Shown here: positions 1 through 6,169 of the stretch, in pieces
Position numbering within the stretch: position 1 is the first letter of the stretch
Layout of the letters: the number at the start of each line of letters is the position of its first letter
Origin: an uncultured Clostridia bacterium
GTDB lineage: Bacteria > Bacillota > Clostridia > Christensenellales > UBA1242
NCBI GenBank assembly: GCA_934776915.1
Contig: CAKVNA010000049.1
Location: forward strand, 1 to 6,169
DNA: 6,169 nucleotides
Direction: 5' to 3'
Position numbers and translations under genes: made by a program
The notes under the pieces: generated by a model
The model's input: only the letters and a program-made list of their open reading frames with translations
What the model was told of the DNA's origin: nothing
The model's database searches: none

Positions 1-3000
1 ACAGTCAATGGTGTAACAAAAGAAACCACTGTTCATGATGCTCTTTTTGAAAGAGTTTATTACAAAGACGCAAACAATAACGACATTTATTCCACAATCA
101 ACTATGACAGACTATCCCGCAACACTTCAAGCGGAAAAGAATATTTCTATGTGGAAAGTGGCAGAAATAGTTACATTACATACAATGGCAAAAGCTACAA
201 TGAGGATCTTTGGGCAAGCAAAACAAACACTGTTGTAAATGGCAGATATAGCGAATACAAATCTTATCTAAATCCAACGGTTACAGAAGTTGCTCAAAAC
301 ACCATCGGCGACTATAACGATAACTTCACTGAATTGCTTGCAGTCATTGAAAGAGCAACAAACTACAACGCAACAATGTCACGAGAAATTTTGGGTGACG
401 ATTATGAAGTAAAGTATGGTTATGAAAAGGAAAATGTTTCATCAAGAGTTCAAGAAACAGCAACTCTCACTGCTCGTTTTGTCATAAACATGACAAGTGT
501 AATGCCAACTCGTGTGGAAGATTATTGGTATCCGGTGGCGGAAACTTGCGTTATGCGAATTGACGCAAAAGTTGTTTATCTCGATAGTAGAATTCAAAAA
601 ATAGAACTCCGTTTGACCTATGACCCAAAATACAACCCAGAGTCTAAACTTTATGAAACAGGTGAATTGGGAAGCAAAAAGACTCCTATAATTTATGAAG
701 GCGTAGATTTGACTTTTACATACGGAAATACACTTGAAATTCCAGCAGAAAAAATTGAAGCACTTGCACCAATTTCATATACAAGCCTTCATATAAGTGA
801 CGAAGCATTGCCAGAAGATTTTTCCAAGTCAGTTACAACGGGCGAAATGTTGACCCTTCCAACATTAACTGCAGAAGGCAAAACTTTTGACGGTTGGTAT
901 TTTGACAGTGAATGTAAACATAAAGTCGAAAACAATCAATTTGTCCCAGAAGGCGGTGATGTCACTCTTACAACAAGGTGGAAATATGCCGAGCCAGAAC
1001 TTGAACTAAACGGCGGCACACTTTCTTCCTTTGCAGAACAAAACTTTGACCAAGTGAAATCTTATCACGACTTGCTCAATGTGTTTACAGAAAAAGACGG
1101 ATATGCTTTTGTCGGCTGGTTCACAGACCCAGAACTAACTACAATGGTTGACTATGATAGTGGTGAAGACTACAAAGGCGAAAAACTTTATGCAAAATAT
1201 GAAAAACTTGTAACATTAACCCCAGTTGTAGAACAAGGTGTAAGTTACAAGGTTATTCCACAAACGGGCAAGGCGGGCACAAAATTATTCCTTCCAAAAG
1301 AAACAGACCTTGGCTTTAAGTTTGATAATTGGTATTATGAAGACGAAAGTGTGGTTGGCAGTGTGTTCCCAACAGAAAGCCAAAATGTCTATCTAAAAGT
1401 TACAAAGGGAATTGTTGTTACAATTTATCAAGCAAAAGCGCCTTTTGAATATTACACAAACGCAGATAAAGATTATGTTGGCAGAGTGTATCAGTTTACA
1501 ATGAACAAAGGTGTAAATTATAAGACGATTGAAAGACAATACGAAAAACTTTACAACGAATTGAATGAAGACACTCCTCTTAAAGATAAACTGAACGGCA
1601 AATATCTTCTAAAAGACGGAAATAAATATTATTACAAACAACTTCTTGAAAATGAAAAACAAACAGCAAAAACAAATCTTCTTGATTGTGCAGAGAATGT
1701 GTCGTCATCTTACAACGAAAATGTAACATTCTATCCAGCATATGCACAACACGACAAAGTAAGAATTAAAATCTCAATGTATCATTATGGCTACAATCCA
1801 AACCTTGACCCAGAACAGAATGGAGATTGTGAACAACAATGGTTGGTGAGTGATGTCTATGAAGTTGTTGACCTTGAACAATGGGAATATAACCTAAATA
1901 AAGAAGAACCTGAAACAATGTTTGATTCCCTATATCTTTATTCAATCGGCAAGTGGGAAGAAGTTTCGGGTGATGCCAATTTGCATCTTCGTGTGCAAAA
2001 ATTCAAAGACCTTTCTTGGGGGACTGGATGGAGCAGTCTAGGAACTATTGTAAAAGATAAAGGACAACTGGAATATGAAAGAAGCGTAGTAAAAAATTTG
2101 CGTGAAAAATATGACGCAATGTTGGAATATGAAAAAAATAGTCCAAATATCAGCAAAAGGACTGAGGAAGGGGACTATCCTTCAACCGTCTATGCTTATT
2201 TCAGCACAGAAGTAATTTTGAGAAATGAACTGCACTTGCATCGTGGGGACGAAGAAAAAGTAATTTATATTGACCACATGAACACTTCTTGGCGTGGAAT
2301 AGTTTATGGCACAGACAAAATTAGTCTTTCAACAATTGGTTTGCCACTTTCATTGCAACACTACATTGAAGTTGGCACCGTTCAAAATGGAAAACATGAA
2401 TCTAAAGGAATGCTTTTGGAAGGCTACGCCAAAACTAGCAAAGATACCATGACAAGAGATGGTTGGAAGTCTGCTGATTTCGCTGAAGGCACCAATTTGT
2501 CCGAAATCTATTACACATATAACGGTCAAATTTTTGAAGGATATTACACAGACAAAAATTATACAAATGCAATCTTCACCACATCAGACAAAACTATTAG
2601 CGGAACAAATTATGATGATGACGGTTATAACGGAAGAATTTATAACCTATATCTTAAATATGTTGACGACATAAAATTCACTTTCAATTTCACAGCGGAA
2701 GAATTGGATAAAATTCAAGGACTTGGCGACTTTGGCAGACAGACATCTGTTCTTGCATTGGGTGTGAATGAAAATTTTGTTAAAGACACATCTGAATTTG
2801 GTGACTACAAAACACCTTATCAAGTGGGCGACGAAGTCAGTTTTAATGACCGCATCAAACTAAACGAAAGCACAAAGCAATATGAAAGACAAGACTCAGT
2901 GTATAGGGAAAATGTTGCTGTCACAGAGTTCTCGTCTGGGCTTTCGGATTCGGCAATAGAGAAAGGTTGTTCAGATAATATGTATGAGTTCAAAAAGGAC

Positions 3001-3384
3001 ACTAATGGCAATTATTATATCAACTTTTCAACTCTTCAAAAATGCAACAACTACAATCCACAAAATGTTGGGATAATGCTAAATGAAATCCTTTGCGTGT
3101 ATTCACTTGAAGTTAGAAAGTCAAAGAATTACACTGAAGAAAACGGCGAAACAGTTTGCAGTTATGTTGAAAAACTAATCGCCAAAACCACTCAAAAATA
3201 TTATTACGAGGCGGAAGATAGATTTGAAAGTTATGCCTTTGAAGAGCTAAACTCAAGACTTGAAGGTGCAAACATTCTCTTCTCAAATTGTTATGATAAA
3301 GAAACAAACACTTATAAAACTGAATGTGTGCTTAATCTTCCATTCTTGTTTGACGCAGACGGAAAACTTATTATCTCTGACTAA
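1..3384 (+). CDS. Large InlB-type B-repeat surface/secreted protein, 5'-truncated by window edge
   Basis: The frame is open from base 1 to the TAA at 3382-3384, giving 1127 residues with no natural start. The in-frame GTG at 151 and internal ATGs have no convincing ribosome binding site, and coding sequence continues upstream of them. Numbering from the window edge, residues 282-329, 335-402 and 404-469 are adjacent Listeria-Bacteroides (InlB B / Flg_new) repeats, with the hallmarks 'FDGWYFDSEC', 'FVGWFTDPEL' and 'FDNWYYEDES' followed by strands such as 'LTTRWKY' and 'LYAKYEK'. A diverged copy lies at 840-890 ('FEGYYTDKNY', 'YNLYLKYVDD'). Residues 1-280, 470-840 and 890-1127 match no family I recognise; they are rich in Tyr, Asn, Lys and Glu and look like beta-rich extracellular modules. 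The C-terminus ('DADGKLIISD') has no LPXTG motif, membrane helix or basic tail, so anchoring would have to be N-terminal (lipoprotein or signal-anchor) or absent. B-repeats occur in Gram-positive surface proteins and adhesins; adhesion or matrix function here is inference. A terminator follows the stop directly. Confidence 0.88.
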   Translation, partial: TVNGVTKETTVHDALFERVYYKDANNNDIYSTINYDRLSRNTSSGKEYFYVESGRNSYITYNGKSYNEDLWASKTNTVVNGRYSEYKSYLNPTVTEVAQNTIGDYNDNFTELLAVIERATNYNATMSREILGDDYEVKYGYEKENVSSRVQETATLTARFVINMTSVMPTRVEDYWYPVAETCVMRIDAKVVYLDSRIQKIELRLTYDPKYNPESKLYETGELGSKKTPIIYEGVDLTFTYGNTLEIPAEKIEALAPISYTSLHISDEALPEDFSKSVTTGEMLTLPTLTAEGKTFDGWYFDSECKHKVENNQFVPEGGDVTLTTRWKYAEPELELNGGTLSSFAEQNFDQVKSYHDLLNVFTEKDGYAFVGWFTDPELTTMVDYDSGEDYKGEKLYAKYEKLVTLTPVVEQGVSYKVIPQTGKAGTKLFLPKETDLGFKFDNWYYEDESVVGSVFPTESQNVYLKVTKGIVVTIYQAKAPFEYYTNADKDYVGRVYQFTMNKGVNYKTIERQYEKLYNELNEDTPLKDKLNGKYLLKDGNKYYYKQLLENEKQTAKTNLLDCAENVSSSYNENVTFYPAYAQHDKVRIKISMYHYGYNPNLDPEQNGDCEQQWLVSDVYEVVDLEQWEYNLNKEEPETMFDSLYLYSIGKWEEVSGDANLHLRVQKFKDLSWGTGWSSLGTIVKDKGQLEYERSVVKNLREKYDAMLEYEKNSPNISKRTEEGDYPSTVYAYFSTEVILRNELHLHRGDEEKVIYIDHMNTSWRGIVYGTDKISLSTIGLPLSLQHYIEVGTVQNGKHESKGMLLEGYAKTSKDTMTRDGWKSADFAEGTNLSEIYYTYNGQIFEGYYTDKNYTNAIFTTSDKTISGTNYDDDGYNGRIYNLYLKYVDDIKFTFNFTAEELDKIQGLGDFGRQTSVLALGVNENFVKDTSEFGDYKTPYQVGDEVSFNDRIKLNESTKQYERQDSVYRENVAVTEFSSGLSDSAIEKGCSDNMYEFKKDTNGNYYINFSTLQKCNNYNPQNVGIMLNEILCVYSLEVRKSKNYTEENGETVCSYVEKLIAKTTQKYYYEAEDRFESYAFEELNSRLEGANILFSNCYDKETNTYKTECVLNLPFLFDADGKLIISD
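844..1407 (+). repeat. Three adjacent B-repeat (Listeria-Bacteroides / Flg_new) modules in the surface protein
   Basis: Protein-level tandem repeats at 844-987, 1003-1206 and 1210-1407. Each has a variable strand region, an aromatic core of the form F-x-G/N-W-Y/F followed by two acidic or polar residues, and a closing strand (RWKY, YAKYEK, YLKVTK). The copies are strongly diverged in both protein and DNA, so this is an old repeat array and not a recent DNA duplication likely to slip or recombine. Module 3 replaces the core Gly with Asn (FDNWYYED). B-repeats of InlB adopt a small ubiquitin/SUMO-like beta-grasp fold; that fold is established for the family and only inferred here. Confidence 0.82.
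2518..2670 (+). repeat. Isolated, diverged fourth B-repeat-like module
   Basis: The translation has the B-repeat pattern 'FEGYYTDKNYTNAIF', then a polar insert and the closing strand 'YNLYLKYVDD'. The core Trp is replaced by Tyr (G-Y-Y instead of G-W-Y), and an Asp-rich insert (N-Y-D-D-D-G-Y) sits before the last strand. It lies about 370 residues beyond the three-repeat block. A further degenerate trace may lie between them at roughly 1411-1755, ending 'NVTFYPAYAQHD', which resembles the last strand of a B-repeat. This assignment is weaker than for the first three copies. Confidence 0.55.
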
Positions 3385-3394
3385 ATATATGGAC

Positions 3395-3427
3395 AAAAAA
3401 AGGCTATCATAAAGATAGTCTTTTTTC
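3395..3427. terminator. Bidirectional intrinsic terminator between convergent genes
   Basis: A 7-bp stem, GGCTATC (3402-3408) with GATAGTC (3414-3420), has one G-T pair and a five-base loop, ATAAA. It is flanked by seven A on the left and six T on the right. Read on the plus strand it ends the surface-protein transcript 10 bases after the stop codon. Read on the minus strand it gives the same hairpin followed by seven T, so it can also end the VanW-gene transcript about 58 bases beyond that gene's stop. The A and T tracts can extend the stem, as is usual for two-way terminators between convergent genes. Confidence 0.85.
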
Positions 3428-3464
3428 ATGCTTATTCTTATATTTATAGTGTTTCTTCTATGTT

Positions 3465-3500
3465 ACAAAATGGGTGATATAATCTTATTGCACATTTTGT
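3465..3500 (-). repeat. 8-bp inverted repeat around the VanW gene stop codon
   Basis: ACAAAATG at 3465-3472 is the exact reverse complement of CATTTTGT at 3493-3500, with a 20-base spacer that contains the TAA stop (3485-3487, minus strand). In the minus-strand mRNA this could form a weak hairpin, mostly A-U pairs, over the end of the reading frame. No T-tract follows it directly, so it does not look like a terminator; the real one is at 3395-3427. It may be chance in A+T-rich DNA or may modestly protect the mRNA 3' end. Confidence 0.3.
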
Positions 3501-4936
3501 TTTGGCAAGGTCATGCCGTCTGGAAGTTTGTCGCACCCTTCCACCAAAACTCCTCGTTGAGCATCATAGGTGGCATGGCGAAGTTGTTTTGTGCGTTGCA
3601 ATTTGCCGTCTTTGTAATATTCAATGGAACTTACTGCCTCATATCCGTCTTTTGGCCTTTTTATTCGCAAATATTCACCTTTAAACATAATTTTGTCGGC
3701 ATATTTGCCGTCAACATCTGGAATTATTTTGTCCGCTTGTGGCGAGATTGATTTTATTATTTGGCTTTTTGTTTTGATAGTCAAATTTTCTGGATTGGTG
3801 TCGCCATAAATTTCAAAAACAATCTTGTTGCCGTCTGCCGACCCAACAATGTAAATTGGGCTTTCCGTTGTGTTCACAAACTTCAAATCTGCTGACCCCC
3901 ACGACACCATGGCATCAAGCCCTGCACTAACATAACTTACGGGAAGGGAATGTTTGTGGGCTTCAGTAACATTGATATTTGCAAGTAAAAGAGCGTTGTA
4001 AAGTGTGCTTGAAACTTGACAAACTCCACCACCGACCCCTTTGACAAACGCTCCGTCCTTTATGATATTTGCTTCCTTGTATCCTGTAGAGGTTGTCCGT
4101 TTTCCAATTGTATCATTAAAAGAAAATGTTTCTCCCGGCAAAATTTTTGTTCCACAAAGGCTATCCACTGCTTTTGCAATATTGTTCTTTCGTGCATAGT
4201 TTGAGGTTGCATAATTTGTTTCAAAATGGCTTTGTTTTTTAAGACTTTTTTGCACGTCTTCATAGGTTATTTTTGCTGGCACATCAACAAGCGAAATCTT
4301 GATTTCTGTGTTGTCCAAGTTTTGAAGACGAAGGGAAATGTCGTCATAAAGTTTCTTCCTATCCACCATTTTGCCAGACTTTTCGTTTGACAAGTCAAAC
4401 TTCTTCTTTGTTTTGTTGTAACTTGCCATGGCATCTACTGCTGGGCTTTCTATCTCATGAGATATATTGTCAATCTTTTTGTCCATGTCAAGAAGAACAT
4501 AATTTATAGCCACAGAATTGTCAAAACCCATGGACTTTATCTTCTTCAAAATTTTAGATTTTTCCCGAACAGAGCCACCACGCAAATTTTCAAGTTGTGC
4601 CACAAGTGGAAAAATGTTTGAGTGAACTTCAAAATCTTCCCCCCTAAATTGCCACTTGCGTTTGCCATGTGTCAAAGTTAAAACAAAGTTTTTGTCCGCA
4701 GTGAGAAGGGTTTTTAATTTTTCTCCTGCTTCGTCTGTTGTCAGCCCCGACAAGTCAACTCCGCACACAGAATATCCACTTTCAAGTTTGTCTTCGTCAA
4801 ACAAAAAGTTATTAAAACAGAACACACACATAAATGGAATGACAAATGACAGCACAAACGCAAGTAATATGCCTTTCAAACTTATCCATGGCTTTTTTAT
4901 CTTTTTATCTGTTTCTTCAATATTATTCTTTTTCAT
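3485..4936 (-). CDS. VanW-domain, membrane-anchored cell-wall protein (putative L,D-transpeptidase)
   Basis: 483 residues from the ATG at 4936. Residues 1-18 are charged and Lys-rich, 19-41 form one membrane helix (N-in, C-out), and the rest should lie outside the membrane. Residues 59-70 ('GVDLSGLTTDEA') and about 108-222 match the PG_binding_4 arrangement common before VanW domains, including the E-K-S-G-K-M-V-D signature. The VanW domain spans about 238-368: 'NYARKNNIAKAVD', 'LPGETFSFNDTIG', 'GGGVCQVSSTLYNALL' with Cys306, and 'AHKHSLPVSYV' with His327 and His329. A G5-like tail follows at about 390-468. VanW-domain proteins of Clostridioides difficile have been reported, as I recall, to be L,D-transpeptidases that make 3-3 peptidoglycan cross-links through a conserved Cys; this protein keeps the Cys and His motifs, so the same role is plausible but inferred. 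It is not evidence of vancomycin resistance: no other van genes are visible. A GTG at 4972 would add 12 residues; neither start has a good Shine-Dalgarno sequence. I prefer the ATG because a basic N-terminus runs directly into the helix and it leaves room for a leader after the rmuC terminator. Confidence 0.9.
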   Translation of the reverse strand: MKKNNIEETDKKIKKPWISLKGILLAFVLSFVIPFMCVFCFNNFLFDEDKLESGYSVCGVDLSGLTTDEAGEKLKTLLTADKNFVLTLTHGKRKWQFRGEDFEVHSNIFPLVAQLENLRGGSVREKSKILKKIKSMGFDNSVAINYVLLDMDKKIDNISHEIESPAVDAMASYNKTKKKFDLSNEKSGKMVDRKKLYDDISLRLQNLDNTEIKISLVDVPAKITYEDVQKSLKKQSHFETNYATSNYARKNNIAKAVDSLCGTKILPGETFSFNDTIGKRTTSTGYKEANIIKDGAFVKGVGGGVCQVSSTLYNALLLANINVTEAHKHSLPVSYVSAGLDAMVSWGSADLKFVNTTESPIYIVGSADGNKIVFEIYGDTNPENLTIKTKSQIIKSISPQADKIIPDVDGKYADKIMFKGEYLRIKRPKDGYEAVSSIEYYKDGKLQRTKQLRHATYDAQRGVLVEGCDKLPDGMTLPKQNVQ

Positions 4937-4982
4937 ACAATTAGTATGAGTTTTTAACAAGTTTTTATCCACTAACTTTCTT

Positions 4983-5010
4983 AATAAAAAATGCAGTGGC
5001 TAGCACTGCA
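4983..5010 (-). terminator. Intrinsic terminator of rmuC
   Basis: On the minus strand, TGCAGTG (5010-5004), loop CTAGC, CACTGCA (4998-4992) form a perfect 7-bp stem, followed immediately by TTTTTTATT (4991-4983). It starts 18 bases after the rmuC stop codon. On the plus strand the hairpin has no following T-run, so it works in one direction only. It sits between rmuC and the VanW gene, which suggests the two same-direction genes are mostly transcribed separately, with any shared expression needing read-through. Confidence 0.85.
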
Positions 5011-5028
5011 AGTTTCGTTATGAAATGT

Positions 5029-6169
5029 TTAAAAGTCCAAAAGGTCGTCAGTCGTTGTTTCAATGGAAGTCTGTTCGATGTCTGCAACGTCCTTAAGTTT
5101 CTTTTGAATTGTCCTTGTCTTTTTGGTTGCAAATTCAAGTGTGTCAGACGCTTCGTCAATCTTCTTTTGAGTTTTGGAAAGCAAGTCAACAAACTTTGAA
5201 AATTCCATTTTAAATACACTAAGAGTGTTCCAAATTTCACTGCTTCGCTTTTCAATGGCAAGCGTTTTAAAGCCCATTTGAAGACTGTTTAGAAGGGCAG
5301 TGAGGGTGGTTGGACCGCAGACCATCACTTTGTATTTGTGCTGCAGTGTTTCGCAAAGAGCAGGCTTTCTTATAACTTCAGCATACAACCCCTCAACTGG
5401 CAAATACATAACTGCAAAGTCGGTTGTTTGTGGTGGACAGATGTATTTTTCTGCAATAGATTTCGCTTCATCTTTTATGCGTTGTTCAAGATTTCTTGAT
5501 TGAATTTCCACTTCTTGCAAGTTGTTTTGTTCACTTGCACTGCAAAGTCTGGAATAGTCTTCCATTGGAAATTTTGCATCAATAGGAAGCAACAATTCAC
5601 CATCATCTTTGCCAGGGAGAACAACAGCAAAGTCCACTCGTTCTGACGAATTCTTTTTAATTTGAACTTGCTCTTTATATTGTGCTTTTGAAAATATCTG
5701 TTCAAGAAGGCTGGAAAGTTGCACTTCGCCCCAGCCACCACGAGTCTTAACATTTGTAAGAACTCTCTTTAAGTCACCAACCCCAGTTGCAAGGCTTTGC
5801 ATTTCGCCAATGCCTTTTGAAACAGTGTCCAACCCTTGAGTGATAATCTTCACCGACTCGCCAAGTCTTTTTTCAAGAGTAGAAGATAATTTTTCGTCAA
5901 CTGTTTGTCGCATTTGTTCAAGTTTTGCTTCATTGCGTTCCTGAAGGGTGTTAAGATTTTGAGAAATTATGTCCGAAATTCTATTTAATTTTTGGTCATT
6001 GTCTTTTAGAATATCATTAAGTCTTTTTTCCACCTGACTTAGTTGTTGATTTTGATTTTGCGCAAGGTTTGCAAGATAGTTTGATACGACATTGTTATAT
6101 TCGCCAATGGCCTTTAGCAAAAAGTCATTAAATTGCTTGGAGTTTGACGACATATTTTCAAACAGATTT
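5029..6169 (-). CDS. rmuC: RmuC family protein (DNA recombination/rearrangement-limiting), probably 5'-truncated
   Basis: The first in-frame ATG, at 6153, gives 374 residues. The frame stays open to the window edge (codons for N-L-F-E-N upstream), and the bases before the ATG contain no Shine-Dalgarno sequence. RmuC proteins usually start with a membrane helix before the coiled coil, and this helix is missing here, so the true start is probably beyond 6169. Numbering from that ATG, residues about 30-135 are a long Gln/Lys/Glu-rich coiled coil. The RmuC domain runs from about 137 to 340: 'RGGWGEVQLSSLLEQI', 'RVDFAVVLPG', 'LLPIDAKFPMEDY', 'DFAVMYLPVEGLYAEV', 'VMVCGPTTLTALLNSLQMGF'. The family is a predicted PD-(D/E)xK nuclease fold; Glu143, Asp174, Asp192 and Lys194 are good candidates for its metal and catalytic residues, so the domain looks intact. 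In E. coli, rmuC loss raises inversion at short inverted repeats; the biochemical activity is not settled. A Lys-rich helix and an acidic tail (TTDDLLDF) end the protein. It has its own terminator at 4983-5010. Confidence 0.93.
   Translation of the reverse strand, partial: NLFENMSSNSKQFNDFLLKAIGEYNNVVSNYLANLAQNQNQQLSQVEKRLNDILKDNDQKLNRISDIISQNLNTLQERNEAKLEQMRQTVDEKLSSTLEKRLGESVKIITQGLDTVSKGIGEMQSLATGVGDLKRVLTNVKTRGGWGEVQLSSLLEQIFSKAQYKEQVQIKKNSSERVDFAVVLPGKDDGELLLPIDAKFPMEDYSRLCSASEQNNLQEVEIQSRNLEQRIKDEAKSIAEKYICPPQTTDFAVMYLPVEGLYAEVIRKPALCETLQHKYKVMVCGPTTLTALLNSLQMGFKTLAIEKRSSEIWNTLSVFKMEFSKFVDLLSKTQKKIDEASDTLEFATKKTRTIQKKLKDVADIEQTSIETTTDDLLDF

Noticed and set aside
844..1407. B-repeat DNA as a site of recent tandem duplication or phase variation.
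   Set aside because: The copies share only a protein pattern; their DNA sequences are too different for slippage or homologous recombination, and no simple-sequence tract able to shift the frame was seen.
151..3384. GTG at 151 as the real start of the surface protein.
   Set aside because: The same frame is open back to base 1 with similar composition (Asn/Tyr/Lys-rich), and no ribosome site precedes the GTG, so the gene is better described as cut by the window edge.
3428..3751. A plus-strand reading frame starting with a hydrophobic segment (MLILIFIVFLLC...), just after the terminator.
   Set aside because: It overlaps the well-supported VanW C-terminus on the opposite strand for most of its length, has no Shine-Dalgarno sequence, and its composition (F, C, W-rich) is what the reverse strand of a Lys/Glu-rich gene gives.
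3485..4936. VanW gene as part of a vancomycin-resistance cluster.
   Set aside because: No VanH, VanA/B ligase, VanX, VanY or two-component genes are present; the domain is widespread in Clostridia as a general wall protein.
5032..5052. The acidic C-terminal DDLLDF of RmuC as a possible beta-clamp or other short binding motif.
   Set aside because: A short Leu/Asp-rich tail is easily met by chance. I cannot show conservation from one sequence.
4965..5261. A 98-codon minus-strand frame overlapping the rmuC 3' end and the rmuC-VanW gap.
   Set aside because: It is the +1-type shadow of the conserved RmuC C-terminal region, reads through the terminator hairpin, and its Leu/Lys/Arg/Thr-rich translation resembles no real protein.

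Overview
The window holds three long protein-coding genes and very little else. The DNA is A+T-rich. All three genes end in TAA and read with the standard bacterial code, with Trp encoded by TGG. The gene content (a VanW-domain wall protein with a PG_binding_4-like region, an InlB-type B-repeat surface protein, and RmuC) suggests a low-GC Gram-positive bacterium, most likely an uncultured gut-type Clostridia or a relative. That placement is inferred from gene families, not from a phylogenetic marker.

Layout. Positions 1-3384 (+) hold the 3' part of a very large, probably extracellular protein. Its reading frame is open from base 1, so the N-terminus lies outside the window. It carries three adjacent Listeria-Bacteroides (InlB B-type) repeats, at least one more diverged copy, long unrecognised stretches and a Cys-containing C-terminus without a sortase motif or membrane anchor. 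A bidirectional intrinsic terminator at 3395-3427 separates it from the convergent gene at 3485-4936 (-). That gene encodes a membrane-anchored protein with a PG_binding_4-like region, a VanW domain and a G5-like tail. Upstream of it, and in the same direction, lies rmuC (5029-6169, -). Its 5' end is probably cut by the window edge, and it has its own hairpin-plus-U-tract terminator at 4983-5010.

How they may work together. The VanW-domain protein is best read as a cell-wall enzyme, possibly an L,D-transpeptidase. The large repeat protein probably acts at or beyond the wall. RmuC is a cytoplasmic or membrane-tethered nuclease-fold protein linked to DNA rearrangement. The terminators make each gene look like its own transcription unit, so nothing here argues for one joint system. 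I see no mobile element, CRISPR array, tRNA or rRNA, and no clear new defence or biosynthetic system. The most interesting material is the largely unclassified giant surface protein and the VanW protein with its complete conserved Cys/His motifs.
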